Positions 32,335 to 41,190 of a stretch of 64,000 nucleotides of DNA are shown here, in pieces. Numbering within the stretch: position 1 is the stretch's first letter; every line of letters begins with the position of its first letter. The notes below the pieces were generated by a model. The model saw only the letters and a program-made list of their open reading frames with translations. It had not been told where the DNA came from and ran no database searches. The stretch is taken from positions 1-64,000 of the forward strand of contig NZ_JABXYK010000002.1 of NCBI RefSeq assembly GCF_013378445.1, written 5' to 3'. Source of the DNA: Mycoplana rhizolycopersici (lineage in GTDB: Bacteria > Pseudomonadota > Alphaproteobacteria > Rhizobiales > Rhizobiaceae). The position numbers and the translations under genes were made by a program.

Positions 32335-33250
32335 CCGCGGGCGCAATGCCGGCGCCCGCAAGCGGCAGGCTCCATCACCGGGTCTCCTCCAGCGCTCCAT
32401 GGTCGCGCTCGGATCGTTCGCCGCGCGCCATCCGTCCGTGATCGGCGGCGGCGCCGCCTTTGCGGTCGTCTTCTCCTTCGTCGCGGCAAATGCGCTCTGG
32501 TACCAGCCGGGCGGTCATCCCTCGCCGATCATGAAGACCCGCTCCTCGCAGAACACGCTCGGCTTTTCCGCGCTCCGCGAGCCGCCCTCCGACGTCACCA
32601 CCTTCGTCATCGAGCGCGAAGGGGAGGCGGGAGACGAGGCGCCGGCGCGTGCGGCCGCGCAGGTCTCCGGCCTCGTGCTGGACATCCAGACCGCACTTGC
32701 CAGCCAGGGCCTCTATGCAGCCGACCCCGACGGTGTCATGCAGAAGGAAACGGCCGATGCGATCCGCCGCTTCCAGCAGGCGCGCGGCCTTTCGGTGACC
32801 GGCGAGCCGAGCGAGGACCTGCTGGTCGAGCTCGGCGGCGTAGCCGCGCCGCGCGAGGTTGCGGTGCTGCCGACGGAGCGCCCGGCCGAGACGGCGGCGG
32901 AAAAGGATACGGGCACGGCGATCGACCCGGTCGCCGCGGCGATCCGCGCGGCCGAGGCCGAGTTGCCGCCAAGCCCGGCACCCGGGCCCGCCGCGCCGGG
33001 CCCGTCGGCCCAGTCAAGATCGGCCCCGTCAAGCGCGCCCCAGTCAAGTGCGCCCCAGTCAAGCGCTCTGGTGATGAAGATCCAGAAGGGGCTCAGCAAC
33101 ATCGCCTATGCCGACATCGCCGTCGACGGCGTCGCCGGCGAAAAGACGCGCGAGGCGATCCGCGCCTTCGAGAGACACTATCGCCTGCCCGCCACCGGCG
33201 AGCCGAACGAGATGGTGCTGAGCAAGCTCAAGGAAATCGGCGCGCTCTGA
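32291..33250 (+). CDS. Membrane-anchored protein with two peptidoglycan-binding domains
   Basis: A 319-residue protein: a basic cytoplasmic tail (about 1-45), one membrane helix (VIGGGAAFAVVFSFVAANAL), then two PG_binding_1 domains in the periplasm, at about 125-190 (LVLDIQTALASQGLYAADPD) and 265-318 (LVMKIQKGLSNIAYADIAVD). They are joined by a low-complexity linker built from short APSSAPQSSA repeats. ATG 32291 has AAGGA eight bases upstream and lies inside the kinase gene (44-base overlap); ATG 32306 is an alternative. Coupling to the kinase suggests a cell-wall sensing or division role. Confidence 0.8.
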   Translation: MKAGAMTARARKQPDRGRNAGARKRQAPSPGLLQRSMVALGSFAARHPSVIGGGAAFAVVFSFVAANALWYQPGGHPSPIMKTRSSQNTLGFSALREPPSDVTTFVIEREGEAGDEAPARAAAQVSGLVLDIQTALASQGLYAADPDGVMQKETADAIRRFQQARGLSVTGEPSEDLLVELGGVAAPREVAVLPTERPAETAAEKDTGTAIDPVAAAIRAAEAELPPSPAPGPAAPGPSAQSRSAPSSAPQSSAPQSSALVMKIQKGLSNIAYADIAVDGVAGEKTREAIRAFERHYRLPATGEPNEMVLSKLKEIGAL

Positions 33251-33468
33251 GGATTCAGGCACTTGCGTAACGGTCTCTTCCGGTGATGCCTGAATGCATC
33301 GAGAGCGGATGGTTTCGGTCCGGTCTCAGTCCCGCCCCTGCCGCTCCGTATCGGCTGGCACCTTCACAGGGCGCGCACTGGCGGCCTTTCTTGCTTCCTG
33401 CGGTCGAATATTTCTAGCCCCCGCCCGTTCTTAAGGTTTGGGTTCAATTCGATACGGGAAGAAATTTG

Positions 33469-34353
33469 ATGGCCAAAGTTACCTGGTTTGCGTCCCTCGG
33501 CGACTACGGGACGTTCGACGAAAAATGGTTCGGTGAGATGCGGGCGTACAGCCACAGCTCGACCAAGGTGACGATGGTGGCGCCCAACGGGGTGAAGTTC
33601 AGCGTGACCGGCAAGGGTCTGAAGGTGGACGCCGATGGCGAGCCGACAAGCGGCACGATCAATTCCATCGTCTTCTACAGCCGCGACGGCGCGAAGCTGA
33701 ACGAGTTCACCGGACTTTCCGTTTCCGCGGCTACGCTGCAGAAGACCATCAACGCCTATGGCTGGGAAGGCATGCGCATGGTGGCCCTGAAGGGAAATGA
33801 CACCCTGATCGGCTCCTCCATTTCCGACCAGCTCTACGGCTATGACGGCAATGACGTCTTCAAGGCCGGAAAGGGCGACGACCGCATCTTTGCCTATAAC
33901 GGCAACGATACGCTGAACGGCGAGGCCGGCGACGACTGGCTGATTGCCGGCAACGGCAAGGACAAGCTCCATGGCGGCAGCGGCAACGACGTCCTCAATG
34001 GCGGACTTGGCCGCGATGTGCTGGGCGGCGGCACCGGCGCGGACCTCTTCCTGTTCGTCGTTCCCGAGGAAAGCCCGCTCGCCTCGTCGAGCCGCGATGT
34101 CATCGTCGATTTCAGCCGCTCCCAGCGTGACAAGATCCAGCTCGACGTCATGGATGCCGACACGAAGAAGGCCGGCGACCAGGATTTTACCTTCATCGGC
34201 ACCAAGGCGTTCACGGCCGCAGGACAGATCCGCTACGAGAAGAAGGGCGGCGACACCTTCGTCTACGGTAATGTCGATGCCGACAAGACGGCCGAATTCG
34301 CCATCGTCATCGACGCGTCGATCAACCTGAAGGCATCCGATTTCATCCTTTGA
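33469..34353 (+). CDS. RTX calcium-binding protein
   Basis: A 294-residue protein without a signal peptide. The N-terminal 100 residues are beta-rich and unrecognised; residues about 105-195 hold RTX nonapeptide repeats (GNDTLIGSS, GYDGNDVFKAGKGDDRIF, GNDTLNGEAGDDWLIAG, GSGNDVLNGGLGRDVLGGGT) that bind calcium and fold as a beta-roll. The end (DVIVDFSRSQRDKIQLDVMD, then DFTFIGTKAF) resembles the serralysin-type C-terminal segment that carries a type I secretion signal. Likely secreted by a type I system, but no ABC/MFP/TolC-like secretion genes are nearby. ATG 33469 follows GGGAAG. No catalytic domain visible. Confidence 0.8.
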   Translation: MAKVTWFASLGDYGTFDEKWFGEMRAYSHSSTKVTMVAPNGVKFSVTGKGLKVDADGEPTSGTINSIVFYSRDGAKLNEFTGLSVSAATLQKTINAYGWEGMRMVALKGNDTLIGSSISDQLYGYDGNDVFKAGKGDDRIFAYNGNDTLNGEAGDDWLIAGNGKDKLHGGSGNDVLNGGLGRDVLGGGTGADLFLFVVPEESPLASSSRDVIVDFSRSQRDKIQLDVMDADTKKAGDQDFTFIGTKAFTAAGQIRYEKKGGDTFVYGNVDADKTAEFAIVIDASINLKASDFIL

Positions 34354-34414
34354 CGGCAGCGCCCGGCGGCGGCAATCGTTGCCTCGGAAAACACGGGCGG
34401 CGAAAGCCATCGCA

Positions 34415-34580
34415 GGGGGAAGCCCCTCCCAACCCTCCCCACAAGGGGGAGGGCTTAACCCGCCCTTCCTGCCGAAAATTTTGCTTGGTCCTCTCCGCTG
34501 GAGCTCCGCTCGGGCAGGGCGGTTACGGTTTGCCCAATCCCCGCTCGTGGGGAGATGGCCGGCAGGCCAGAGGGGGATTT
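34415..34580. repeat. Palindromic intergenic repeat, family A variant
   Basis: AGCCCCTCCCAACCCTCCCC with ACAAGGGGGAGGGCTTAACC, then CTGGAGCTCCGCTCGGGCAG and CCCCGCTCGTGGGGAGATGG with CCGGCAGGCCAGAGGGGGA. It has the same two-module build as the copies at 6155 and 45022 but is diverged in sequence. It fills the gap between the RTX and DUF1491 genes. Confidence 0.55.
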
Positions 34581-34660
34581 GCCGTGCCCGTCACCGTTCG
34601 GGAAAGCCGTGCGCCGCGCCAGCCGTTGCCTCGGCGGTCGATGACCGGTATGCAGGCGGG

Positions 34661-35044
34661 ATGCGCCTGAAATCAGAGATCTTCGCATCAGCCCTGGTCC
34701 GCAACGTCTTTGCGCGCGGCGACTTCGCTGCAATCGAGCGCAAGGGTGCTTCCGACGGCGGCGCGATTTTCATCCGCCAGTCGTTTCGCGACGGCACCGA
34801 GACGCTCTACGCACCCGCACCGCAAAGCTTCTTTGAAGACGACGACAGCTCCCGCCGGCTGTTCGAGCGCCGCGTGCACAGCAGCGCCCGCGAGGACGTC
34901 ACGGCGGCGCTGGAGCGCGAGGTGCGGTTCGACCCCGACCTCTGGATCGTCGCGCTGGAGGCCGATGACATCGGAGATCTGATCGATTTGGCCGAGACGG
35001 ACGAAAAGAAAATCGACCCCAACGATTCTGTGTTCCGCCGGTAA
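34661..35044 (+). CDS. DUF1491 family protein
   Basis: A 127-residue, probably cytoplasmic protein matching DUF1491: MRLKSEIFASALVRNVFARG, GASDGGAIFIRQSFRDG, TLYAPAPQSF and the C-terminal REVRFDPDLWIVALEADDIG. The family is widespread and single-copy in alphaproteobacteria, with unknown function. GCGGG directly before ATG 34661 is a weak ribosome site; the start is chosen because family similarity begins there. Confidence 0.8.
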   Translation: MRLKSEIFASALVRNVFARGDFAAIERKGASDGGAIFIRQSFRDGTETLYAPAPQSFFEDDDSSRRLFERRVHSSAREDVTAALEREVRFDPDLWIVALEADDIGDLIDLAETDEKKIDPNDSVFRR

Positions 35045-35090
35045 CCGGCTGGTAGGCAGAACCGTGCGACAAGGGTGCTCAGTAGCGGGC

Positions 35091-35240
35091 ATGTCCTTAG
35101 TCCCGCTCGCCGGAGCTGCCACCATGTTCGTCGTTCTGCCCGCGCTCGCCGTTCTTATCGCCGCGATGTTCGTCGCCACCATGTATGCCGCCGTCGCGGC
35201 CGACCTGCGCGAAGGCAGGACGGAACGCCGCATCTTCTGA
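35091..35240 (+). CDS. Small hypothetical membrane protein
   Basis: A 49-codon ORF encoding one clear membrane helix (FVVLPALAVLIAAMFVATMY) followed by a charged tail ADLREGRTERRIF, the layout of many small bacterial membrane proteins. ATG 35091 has only GCGGG upstream; a second ATG at 35124 has GGAG nine bases upstream and would give a 38-residue protein that is all helix plus tail. Codon use fits the genome. No family recognised. Confidence 0.45.
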   Translation: MSLVPLAGAATMFVVLPALAVLIAAMFVATMYAAVAADLREGRTERRIF

Positions 35241-35333
35241 TCGGCCATCAGATCCAGCAGCCTCCGACCGAAGGTTCTCCCTCATTCCGCACGCCGCCGC
35301 GCCGTTAGGGGTGGCTTGCTCCGGCGCCGGCCG

Positions 35334-36257
35334 TCAGGCGCGCAGCGCGCGGTTTCCCGCGCCATTGTCCCTGTGCTCGTCGCCGGTGTCGGAGTTTGCC
35401 GCCGTTTGAGGCTGCAGGGAATGCGTATAGGCGTCCGCCCGTCGCCAGCTCTCCACCCGCTCGATGCAGGCTGAGCGATCGAGGCCGGACAGCACGAGGT
35501 CGGCACGGCGGACGCTGCCGCTCGCCTGCGCGAGATGCGGATAGAGGCGCAAAAGCACGTAGGAACTGTCGGCACGGGGTGCGTCGAGCGCCACGAAGGC
35601 GGTCGCCAGTTGCTGGCCGGACACGTCGAGCAGGATGCGTTCGCTGAGCCACTGGCTGGCGTCGAGCGCGTCGGCCAGCACGACGCCCAGCATGCCGGTC
35701 TCGCCGGCGCGGGCGAAGCGGACGATCAGTGCCATATGCGCATCCTCGACGGGCGCAAGCGGCACAATACCGGCGTCCTGCGGCATCTGCGCGCGCGCCA
35801 GTGCCTTGATCTCATCGCGCAGCTCTTCCTCGCGCACCTGCCGGTCTGCTTCGGCAGCCGCTGCCGCCACCGCCTCGCTCGATGCGTTGTGCGTGCCGCG
35901 GCTGCGGTGGGTCTGGTGCAGCCCGACGAGGGCCTCGATCAGTTGCGGCGAGAGGTCGTCGCGCCGCTCGATCGCGCGCGCATGGTCGGGCGAAGCCTCG
36001 CGCAGGATCTCCAGAAGCACGCGCTGGCTCAGCGCCTGCGACCGCGTCAGAAAGATCGCCGCGATCGCGATCGGCTCGCGCGCGATGAAGAGCGAGGTCG
36101 GTTCAGGCAGGACGGCACATTGCGACAGCGCTGCAACCGCCTGTCGGCGCGCCTCGTCGCTGGAGGCGAGATAGAGTGGGACGAAGAGTTCGTGGAACTG
36201 TTTCAGATTGGAACGGGAAGGGCGGGCGAGACTTTCGAAACCGGATACGGTGGCCAT
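35334..36257 (-). CDS. DUF2336 domain-containing protein
   Basis: A 307-residue protein. The N-terminal half (about 15-130) is the DUF2336 alpha-helical repeat region: LKQFHELFVPLYLASSDEAR, VLPEPTSLFIAREP, IAAIFLTRSQALSQRVLLEI and RAIERRDDLSPQLIEALVGL. HEAT-like helices of this kind usually mediate protein contacts. A helical linker (about 140-180) and an unassigned C-terminal part follow. Alphaproteobacterial family, function unknown. ATG 36257 follows AAGGA. In-frame ATG 36341 exists without a ribosome site. Confidence 0.75.
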   Translation of the reverse strand: MATVSGFESLARPSRSNLKQFHELFVPLYLASSDEARRQAVAALSQCAVLPEPTSLFIAREPIAIAAIFLTRSQALSQRVLLEILREASPDHARAIERRDDLSPQLIEALVGLHQTHRSRGTHNASSEAVAAAAAEADRQVREEELRDEIKALARAQMPQDAGIVPLAPVEDAHMALIVRFARAGETGMLGVVLADALDASQWLSERILLDVSGQQLATAFVALDAPRADSSYVLLRLYPHLAQASGSVRRADLVLSGLDRSACIERVESWRRADAYTHSLQPQTAANSDTGDEHRDNGAGNRALRA

Positions 36258-36836
36258 GAGGACGATGTCCTTTGGCCGGCCCGCCTGCGGCTTTTCGAGT
36301 TCGCGAAACCTGTCCCCCACCACGCACCACTCTTTACGCAAATGCAGCCGTTCCCGGTGCCCGCCGGGCCGGCCCGCCTGGACGTCCGGATACGGCAGGA
36401 CTGCCGCGGGTGGGCGGCCCTTGAGAGAACCGCAGCCGCTTGAACCGATTGATGGACAACAATTAGACGAAAAGAATTAGCAAGATGTTAACCGTAATGG
36501 CATTACGCTTCAGGCATAGGGATGGGCAGCTGCGCGCATGCAAGCCATGCTACCATCCAGACGGTTTCACGGGACTGTGTTGCGACAGTTTTCCGCGATA
36601 GCTGTACAAGGCAAGGTGCGATGCACCGGATACGCTTTGACTGGTAGGGGCGAGATTCTTTCCCGCATCGGGAAACCTTCATCAGCCCTCGATCATTCAG
36701 GGTACGATTGCGGCAATTGTGTTCCGCGTTTTTCATTGCTGCAATCGGGACGGATTCGGTGGCACTGGCCCGATAGACGGGCAGGATGAAATTTGTGCGT
36801 TACTTCATCCGTCTAGATTCTTGTTAGGAGGCGAGA
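36258..36836. other. Non-coding gap with AT-rich symmetric sites
   Basis: 579 bases between divergent genes. Near 36480-36510 the sequence is AT-rich and includes GTTAACC followed by GTAATGGCATTAC (perfect 6-base arms, 1-base spacer), a candidate operator for the DUF2336 gene. An 83-codon plus-strand ORF (36538-36789) has no ribosome site and is not accepted. Nothing else was seen. Confidence 0.35.
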
Positions 36837-37025
36837 ATGGCAGACGTAGTTCGATTGCAGGAACGATTGTCGCGCATGCCGCGACGCGAGAGGCTCTGGC
36901 ACGAGGTGCCTGCGGCGGTTCTGCTCTTCACGGGCGTGCGCTATGAGAAGCTTACCCCGGCGATGGTGGCCAAAACCCGCGCCGGCCGCCGGAACGCCGA
37001 AACCGGCAAGGACGCCCGCCAATAG
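36837..37025 (+). CDS. Small hypothetical protein (62 aa)
   Basis: ATG 36837 has a strong TAGGAGG six bases upstream, which makes this a likely real gene. The product is basic: MADVVRLQERLSRMPRRERL, then WHEVPAAVLLFTGVRYEKLT and a charged tail rich in Arg/Lys. The weakly hydrophobic VPAAVLLFTGV is too short for a confident membrane helix. No family recognised. A roughly 200-base gap follows before the convergent DUF1254 gene. Confidence 0.65.
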   Translation: MADVVRLQERLSRMPRRERLWHEVPAAVLLFTGVRYEKLTPAMVAKTRAGRRNAETGKDARQ

Positions 37026-37229
37026 GCGAGGCCGCCGGCCGATGCGCCGCCCGACCACGCCTGCGTTCCGCGGGCGAGGAACGGCGCTGAAAATGCCGCC
37101 GCGGGGGCGCGGTTCACGGAGGTCGCGATTGGCGACCTGTTTCCCGGCTGCGTTCAGCAGCCATCGCCGGCATGCAGCCCGGCAGACCTTTTCGTTTGAT
37201 CTGGCAGAAAGCCGGAGTCCGGTCCGCGC

Positions 37230-37790
37230 TCATTCGAGAGTGCTCTGGTCGATCGCCTCGCATGCGGCATTGGCGAGAAAGGCGCGCGCGGCCTCGTCCA
37301 TGGTCGCGGTCGGCACGAAGGTGCGCAGCACCGCATAGCCGTCCTCGTCGGGCATTTCCACGAGTATCGACTGGGACAGGGCCTGCGGCAGCGCCTTGCG
37401 GATGGCGTTCAGCTGGACCGGCGTCGCCACCACCACGTCGAGCGCGCCCGCGACCGCGGTGCGGTCGTTCATGCTGAAGACCTCGTTGGCGGCGCTGTCG
37501 AACAGGCCCACCGACCAGAACGGTACGCCCGCCGGCGCATAGAGGCGCACCGGGTTTTCGGCCACCGACAGCGCACACACCGCAAGCCGCATTTCGGGAT
37601 CATCGTTGATCAGGCCGCCGCCGGCTACCGGTTCGTTCTGCAGGGGATAGAAGCGCAGCGGCTCGCCGAGATCGGCGATGCGCGTATAGGCGTCGTTGCC
37701 GGTGAAATAGGGTACCGAAAGGATGATCAGGATGTGAAGGGCCGCAGCCCCCAGCAGCCCGACGAGGGTGGCAAACAGGATGCTACGCAT
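37230..37790 (-). CDS. DUF1254 domain-containing membrane protein
   Basis: A 186-residue protein with an N-terminal membrane helix (LFATLVGLLGAAALHILIIL) and a periplasmic domain with the DUF1254 pattern: FTGNDAYTRIADLGEPLRFY, DDPEMRLAVCALSVAENPVR and PFWSVGLFDSAANEVFSMND. It is the second gene of a pair with the DUF1214 gene, overlapping by eight bases. In many proteobacteria DUF1254 and DUF1214 occur fused in one long protein; here they are separate short proteins, each with its own membrane anchor. Confidence 0.8.
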   Translation of the reverse strand: MRSILFATLVGLLGAAALHILIILSVPYFTGNDAYTRIADLGEPLRFYPLQNEPVAGGGLINDDPEMRLAVCALSVAENPVRLYAPAGVPFWSVGLFDSAANEVFSMNDRTAVAGALDVVVATPVQLNAIRKALPQALSQSILVEMPDEDGYAVLRTFVPTATMDEAARAFLANAACEAIDQSTLE

Positions 37791-38370
37791 TGGCGCATCC
37801 CGTGCGATTGATCGCCGGCATCGACAGGTCGATTACGCCCGAACTGCCCGCGGTCGGCGTGTCGAGCAGCGTCAGCACCAGCCGGAACGGCTGGCCGGGC
37901 GGCACCGCCAGCCAGTTGCCGGGCTGCGCGTCGGCTGCGACGTGCACCGCGATGCTGTTGTCGGGTTGCCGCAGCACCGTCCACGAATTCAACCCGCCGT
38001 TGATGTTGCGGGCGACCGGCACCGGCCGGCCGTCGGTCGTGGTCGCGTGCAGCGTCCAGAAGCGCGCCTGCGGTGTCAGTCCGACGATGTCGTAGGAGCA
38101 GCCGCCCGAAAGCGGCTGGCCGCCGCTGTCGTTCACGGCGCGGAAGACCAGTCCCTCCGCGCTGCCGAACAGCAGCGCGCCGTCGCGTGCGCGGTGCGCC
38201 TTGGCATAGGGGTCGGCGCGGCTCGTCTGTGCGGTCGGAAAAGCGTTCCAGGGCCCGAGCGCGATCGAGCCGAAGCCGATCGTCGCCTTCAGCGCCCAGA
38301 CGGCGGAGAAGGTTCCCAGACCGAAGGTAATGGCAAGCGCAAGGGCGACGAGGAGGGGGATACGGAACAA
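37783..38370 (-). CDS. DUF1214 domain-containing membrane protein
   Basis: A 195-residue protein: N-terminal membrane helix (IPLLVALALAITFGLGTFSA), then a periplasmic domain with DUF1214 features RADPYAKAHRARDGALLFGS, YDIVGLTPQARFWTLHATTT, INGGLNSWTVLRQPDNSIAV and GNWLAVPPGQPFRLVLTLLD. First gene of a two-gene unit with DUF1254. Function unknown; likely an envelope protein. Confidence 0.8.
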   Translation of the reverse strand: MFRIPLLVALALAITFGLGTFSAVWALKATIGFGSIALGPWNAFPTAQTSRADPYAKAHRARDGALLFGSAEGLVFRAVNDSGGQPLSGGCSYDIVGLTPQARFWTLHATTTDGRPVPVARNINGGLNSWTVLRQPDNSIAVHVAADAQPGNWLAVPPGQPFRLVLTLLDTPTAGSSGVIDLSMPAINRTGCANA

Positions 38371-38574
38371 TGCGGCCTACCGGTTGGATGCGCGACGGAA
38401 GATCGCCGCCGCCGCGAAATGCGTTCCCGGTGATGGCATCTGCGCGGAACAATGCATGATTCCGCTCATGAAATCGATGGCAAACGCGCGTGCACGGCAT
38501 AGCCGCTCGCAGCCCTTGCAACGGCGCAACGGACAGGGGCCCCTCATTCGCGTTCCGAGCGGCAACTTCGACGC

Positions 38575-38632
38575 CGCCCCTCATCCGCCCTGCCGGGCAC
38601 CTTCTCCCCGCAGGCGGGGAGAAGGTGGGACG
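38575..38632. repeat. Palindromic intergenic repeat, family A, half copy
   Basis: CATCCGCCCTGCCGGGCACC with TTCTCCCCGCAGGCGGGGAG and AAGG. This is nearly identical to the first module at 6165-6210 and to the reverse complement of 45199-45245. The rest of the 38371-38776 gap has no gene that I can support. Confidence 0.7.
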
Positions 38633-38776
38633 ACTGTGGCGTTACGTTCCTTGTGCTACCCGGACGGCGGGGCTTGCCGCATCGCAAGCAGGCCCATCGC
38701 ACCAGCCGGTGCAGCTTGTTGTGCCGCATGGTGTGACGGGGAGGGGCGGGTTCGTCGGCGCATACCGGCCTCGCCC

Positions 38777-40951
38777 TCAAAGGGCTGCGACGCGCCCGTC
38801 GGCCGAGAGCGGCTTGGCGTTTTCCAGCTCCTTGGCGATCTGGCGCAAAAGCCGCGTCACGCCGACCGAAAGCGAGCGCGGGCGCACCAGCGCCGGCAGT
38901 GCGTCGCCGGGCTGCTCGGAGGGAGGGGCGGCGGCGGTCTTGGCCGCTGCCGGTCCGGGCAGGGGGGTCTCGATGCCGGGGATGGGGCGCAGCTCGAGGC
39001 CCTGGTGGGCGTAGTCCATCAGCCGCTTGAAGGTCATCGCCGGCAGCGAGCCGCCGGTCATGTTGTTGGTCGAGGTGTAGTCGTCGTTGCCGAACCAGAC
39101 GGCGGTCGTGTAGTTGCCGGTGAAGCCGACGAACCAGGCGTCGCGATAGGCCTGCGTCGTGCCCGTCTTGCCGCCGGTGACGATGCCGCCGTCAAGCGCC
39201 GCCTTGCGCGCGGTGCCGTTGACGGGGATGTTGACCAGCATCCTGTTCATGTTGGCGTTGGCGGTCTCCGACAGCACCCGGCGCGCCTGCGGCTCGTCGC
39301 GTCCGAAATCGTAGAGAATGTCGCCGTCATAGTTCAGGATCTGGGTGACGCCGTGCCGATGCGACTGCAGCCCGCCGGCGGGAAATACCCCATAGGCTGT
39401 CGCCTGGTCCATCACGGTCACTTCCGAGGTGCCGAGCGGCATGGTCTTGTCGGTGCGGATCGGCGTTTCCACGCCCATGTCCTTGGCCGTCTGGGCGATC
39501 AGCTCCGTGCCGAGCAGGTCCTTGGCCAGACGTACCGGGATCGTGTTGATCGACTTGGCGATCGCGGTCATGTACGTGACCCGCCCGGAATAGCTGCGGC
39601 CGTAGTTCTGCGGCGACCAGCCGCGCCAGGTGATCGGCGCGTCGACGATGGTGTCTTCCGGCGTCTTGCCCTTCTCCATCGCCGCCGCATAGGCATAGAC
39701 CTTGAACGACGAGCCCGGCTGGCGCAGCGCCTTGGTGGCGCGGTTGAACTGGCTCTCGCCATAGTCGCGCCCGCCCACCATGGCACGCACCGCACCGCCG
39801 TTTTCGATCATCACAAGCGCGCCCTGCTTGACGTGGAAGCTTTCGCCGTACTGGCGCAGGCTCGTCTCGACGGATTCCTCCGCCGCCGCCTGCAGCCCCA
39901 TGTCGATCGTCGTGCGCACGATCAGCGAGTGCTGGGCGAAGGGGCGGGCGATGCGCTGCACCTCGTCGAAGGCCCAGTCGAGGAAGAAATCGGGCGCTGT
40001 GCGCTCCTGCCGGTCGATGACGCTCGCCGGATTGCGCCGGGCCGCGATCACCTGTCCCTCCGACATCAGCCCGCCCTGTACGAGGTTGGTCAGGACCTCG
40101 TTGGCGCGGGCGCGGGCGGCCGGCAGGTTGACGTGCGGCGCATAGCGGGCCGGCGCCTTGAACAGGCCGGCCAGCATGGCGGATTCGGCCAGATCGACAT
40201 CGGTGATGTCCTTGCCGAAGTAGAACTGCGAGGCTGCCGCCACCCCGAAGGTGCCGCCGCCCATGTAGGCGCGGTCGAGATAGAGCCTGAGGATCTCCTT
40301 CTTCGACAGGTTCGCCTCCAGCCACAGCGACAGGAAGGCTTCCTTGATCTTGCGCTCGATCGTGCGCTCGTTGTTGAGGAACAGGTTCTTGGCGAGCTGC
40401 TGCGTCAGCGTCGAGCCGCCCTGCACGACGCCGCCGGCGCGCGCGTTCTCCGTCATGGCACGCGCAAGCCCCAGGAAGTCGATGCCGAAATGGTCGAAGA
40501 AGCGCCGGTCCTCGGTCGCCAGCACCGCCTTGATCAGATGGTCGGGCAACTCGTCGATCGGCACCGAATCTTCGTGAATGATGCCGCGGTGGCCGATCTC
40601 GTTGCCGTAGCGGTCGAGGAAGGTGACGGCGAAGTCGCTCTGGTTGCGCCAGTTGCCCTTGGTCTCCTCGAAGGCCGGCAGCGCCAGCGCCAGAAGCAGC
40701 ACGAAGCCGGCCGCGCCGAGGTTCATTCCCTCGCCGGCGATCTCGAAGACAGCGCGCTTCCAGCCTTTGACTGTGAAGCGCCGGAAGAAGATCGTGATCT
40801 CCTCCCAGATCTCCGCCAGCCGGAAGCCGGCGTTCCACATGGTCGAATCGATAAAGCTGTCGATGCGCAGCAGAATGTGGCGTTTGCGGCGACGCTGCTG
40901 TTGCGGCGGCTCGGGGGCGTCCAAGTGGTCTTCCAAGTGGTCGTCCTGCAC
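38777..40951 (-). CDS. Class A penicillin-binding protein (PBP1A family)
   Basis: A 724-residue bifunctional peptidoglycan synthase. A basic cytoplasmic tail and one membrane helix (LGAAGFVLLLALALPAF, about 78-94) precede the GT51 transglycosylase domain with catalytic Glu147 (ATEDRRFFDHFGIDF) and QGGSTLTQQLAKNLFLN. The transpeptidase domain follows with Ser414-x-x-Lys417 (QPGSSFKVY), the SxN motif (KSINTIP) and KTGTT. Length is typical for alphaproteobacterial PBP1A/MrcA-type enzymes. Monocistronic. The exact subclass (several paralogues exist in rhizobia) is not settled, so no symbol is given. Confidence 0.92.
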   Translation of the reverse strand: MQDDHLEDHLDAPEPPQQQRRRKRHILLRIDSFIDSTMWNAGFRLAEIWEEITIFFRRFTVKGWKRAVFEIAGEGMNLGAAGFVLLLALALPAFEETKGNWRNQSDFAVTFLDRYGNEIGHRGIIHEDSVPIDELPDHLIKAVLATEDRRFFDHFGIDFLGLARAMTENARAGGVVQGGSTLTQQLAKNLFLNNERTIERKIKEAFLSLWLEANLSKKEILRLYLDRAYMGGGTFGVAAASQFYFGKDITDVDLAESAMLAGLFKAPARYAPHVNLPAARARANEVLTNLVQGGLMSEGQVIAARRNPASVIDRQERTAPDFFLDWAFDEVQRIARPFAQHSLIVRTTIDMGLQAAAEESVETSLRQYGESFHVKQGALVMIENGGAVRAMVGGRDYGESQFNRATKALRQPGSSFKVYAYAAAMEKGKTPEDTIVDAPITWRGWSPQNYGRSYSGRVTYMTAIAKSINTIPVRLAKDLLGTELIAQTAKDMGVETPIRTDKTMPLGTSEVTVMDQATAYGVFPAGGLQSHRHGVTQILNYDGDILYDFGRDEPQARRVLSETANANMNRMLVNIPVNGTARKAALDGGIVTGGKTGTTQAYRDAWFVGFTGNYTTAVWFGNDDYTSTNNMTGGSLPAMTFKRLMDYAHQGLELRPIPGIETPLPGPAAAKTAAAPPSEQPGDALPALVRPRSLSVGVTRLLRQIAKELENAKPLSADGRVAAL

Positions 40952-41190
40952 GGCTGTCCATCCTCATGCGCGCGAAAGGCCCCTCGCGCGATCTGTCCTT
41001 GACGATATCAGTCAATCGCCATGGATAAAACAGCATGGTTTCCGTTCCGTTGCCGTGGCTGCCACGTTAGGCGGGCAAGCGTGCAGGACGGCCACAGTCC
41101 GGCGGGCGTAGCCCTCCCGATGAAGCCGCTGAAACGCGTCCGGCGGCGCTTTTGCTTGACCTTTGGGCCGCCCGGGTCCACTGGACAGGA

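Noticed and set aside
38330-41002. 890-codon plus-strand frame
   Set aside because: It is antisense to the penicillin-binding protein gene, has no recognisable domain and shows composition typical of a shadow frame.
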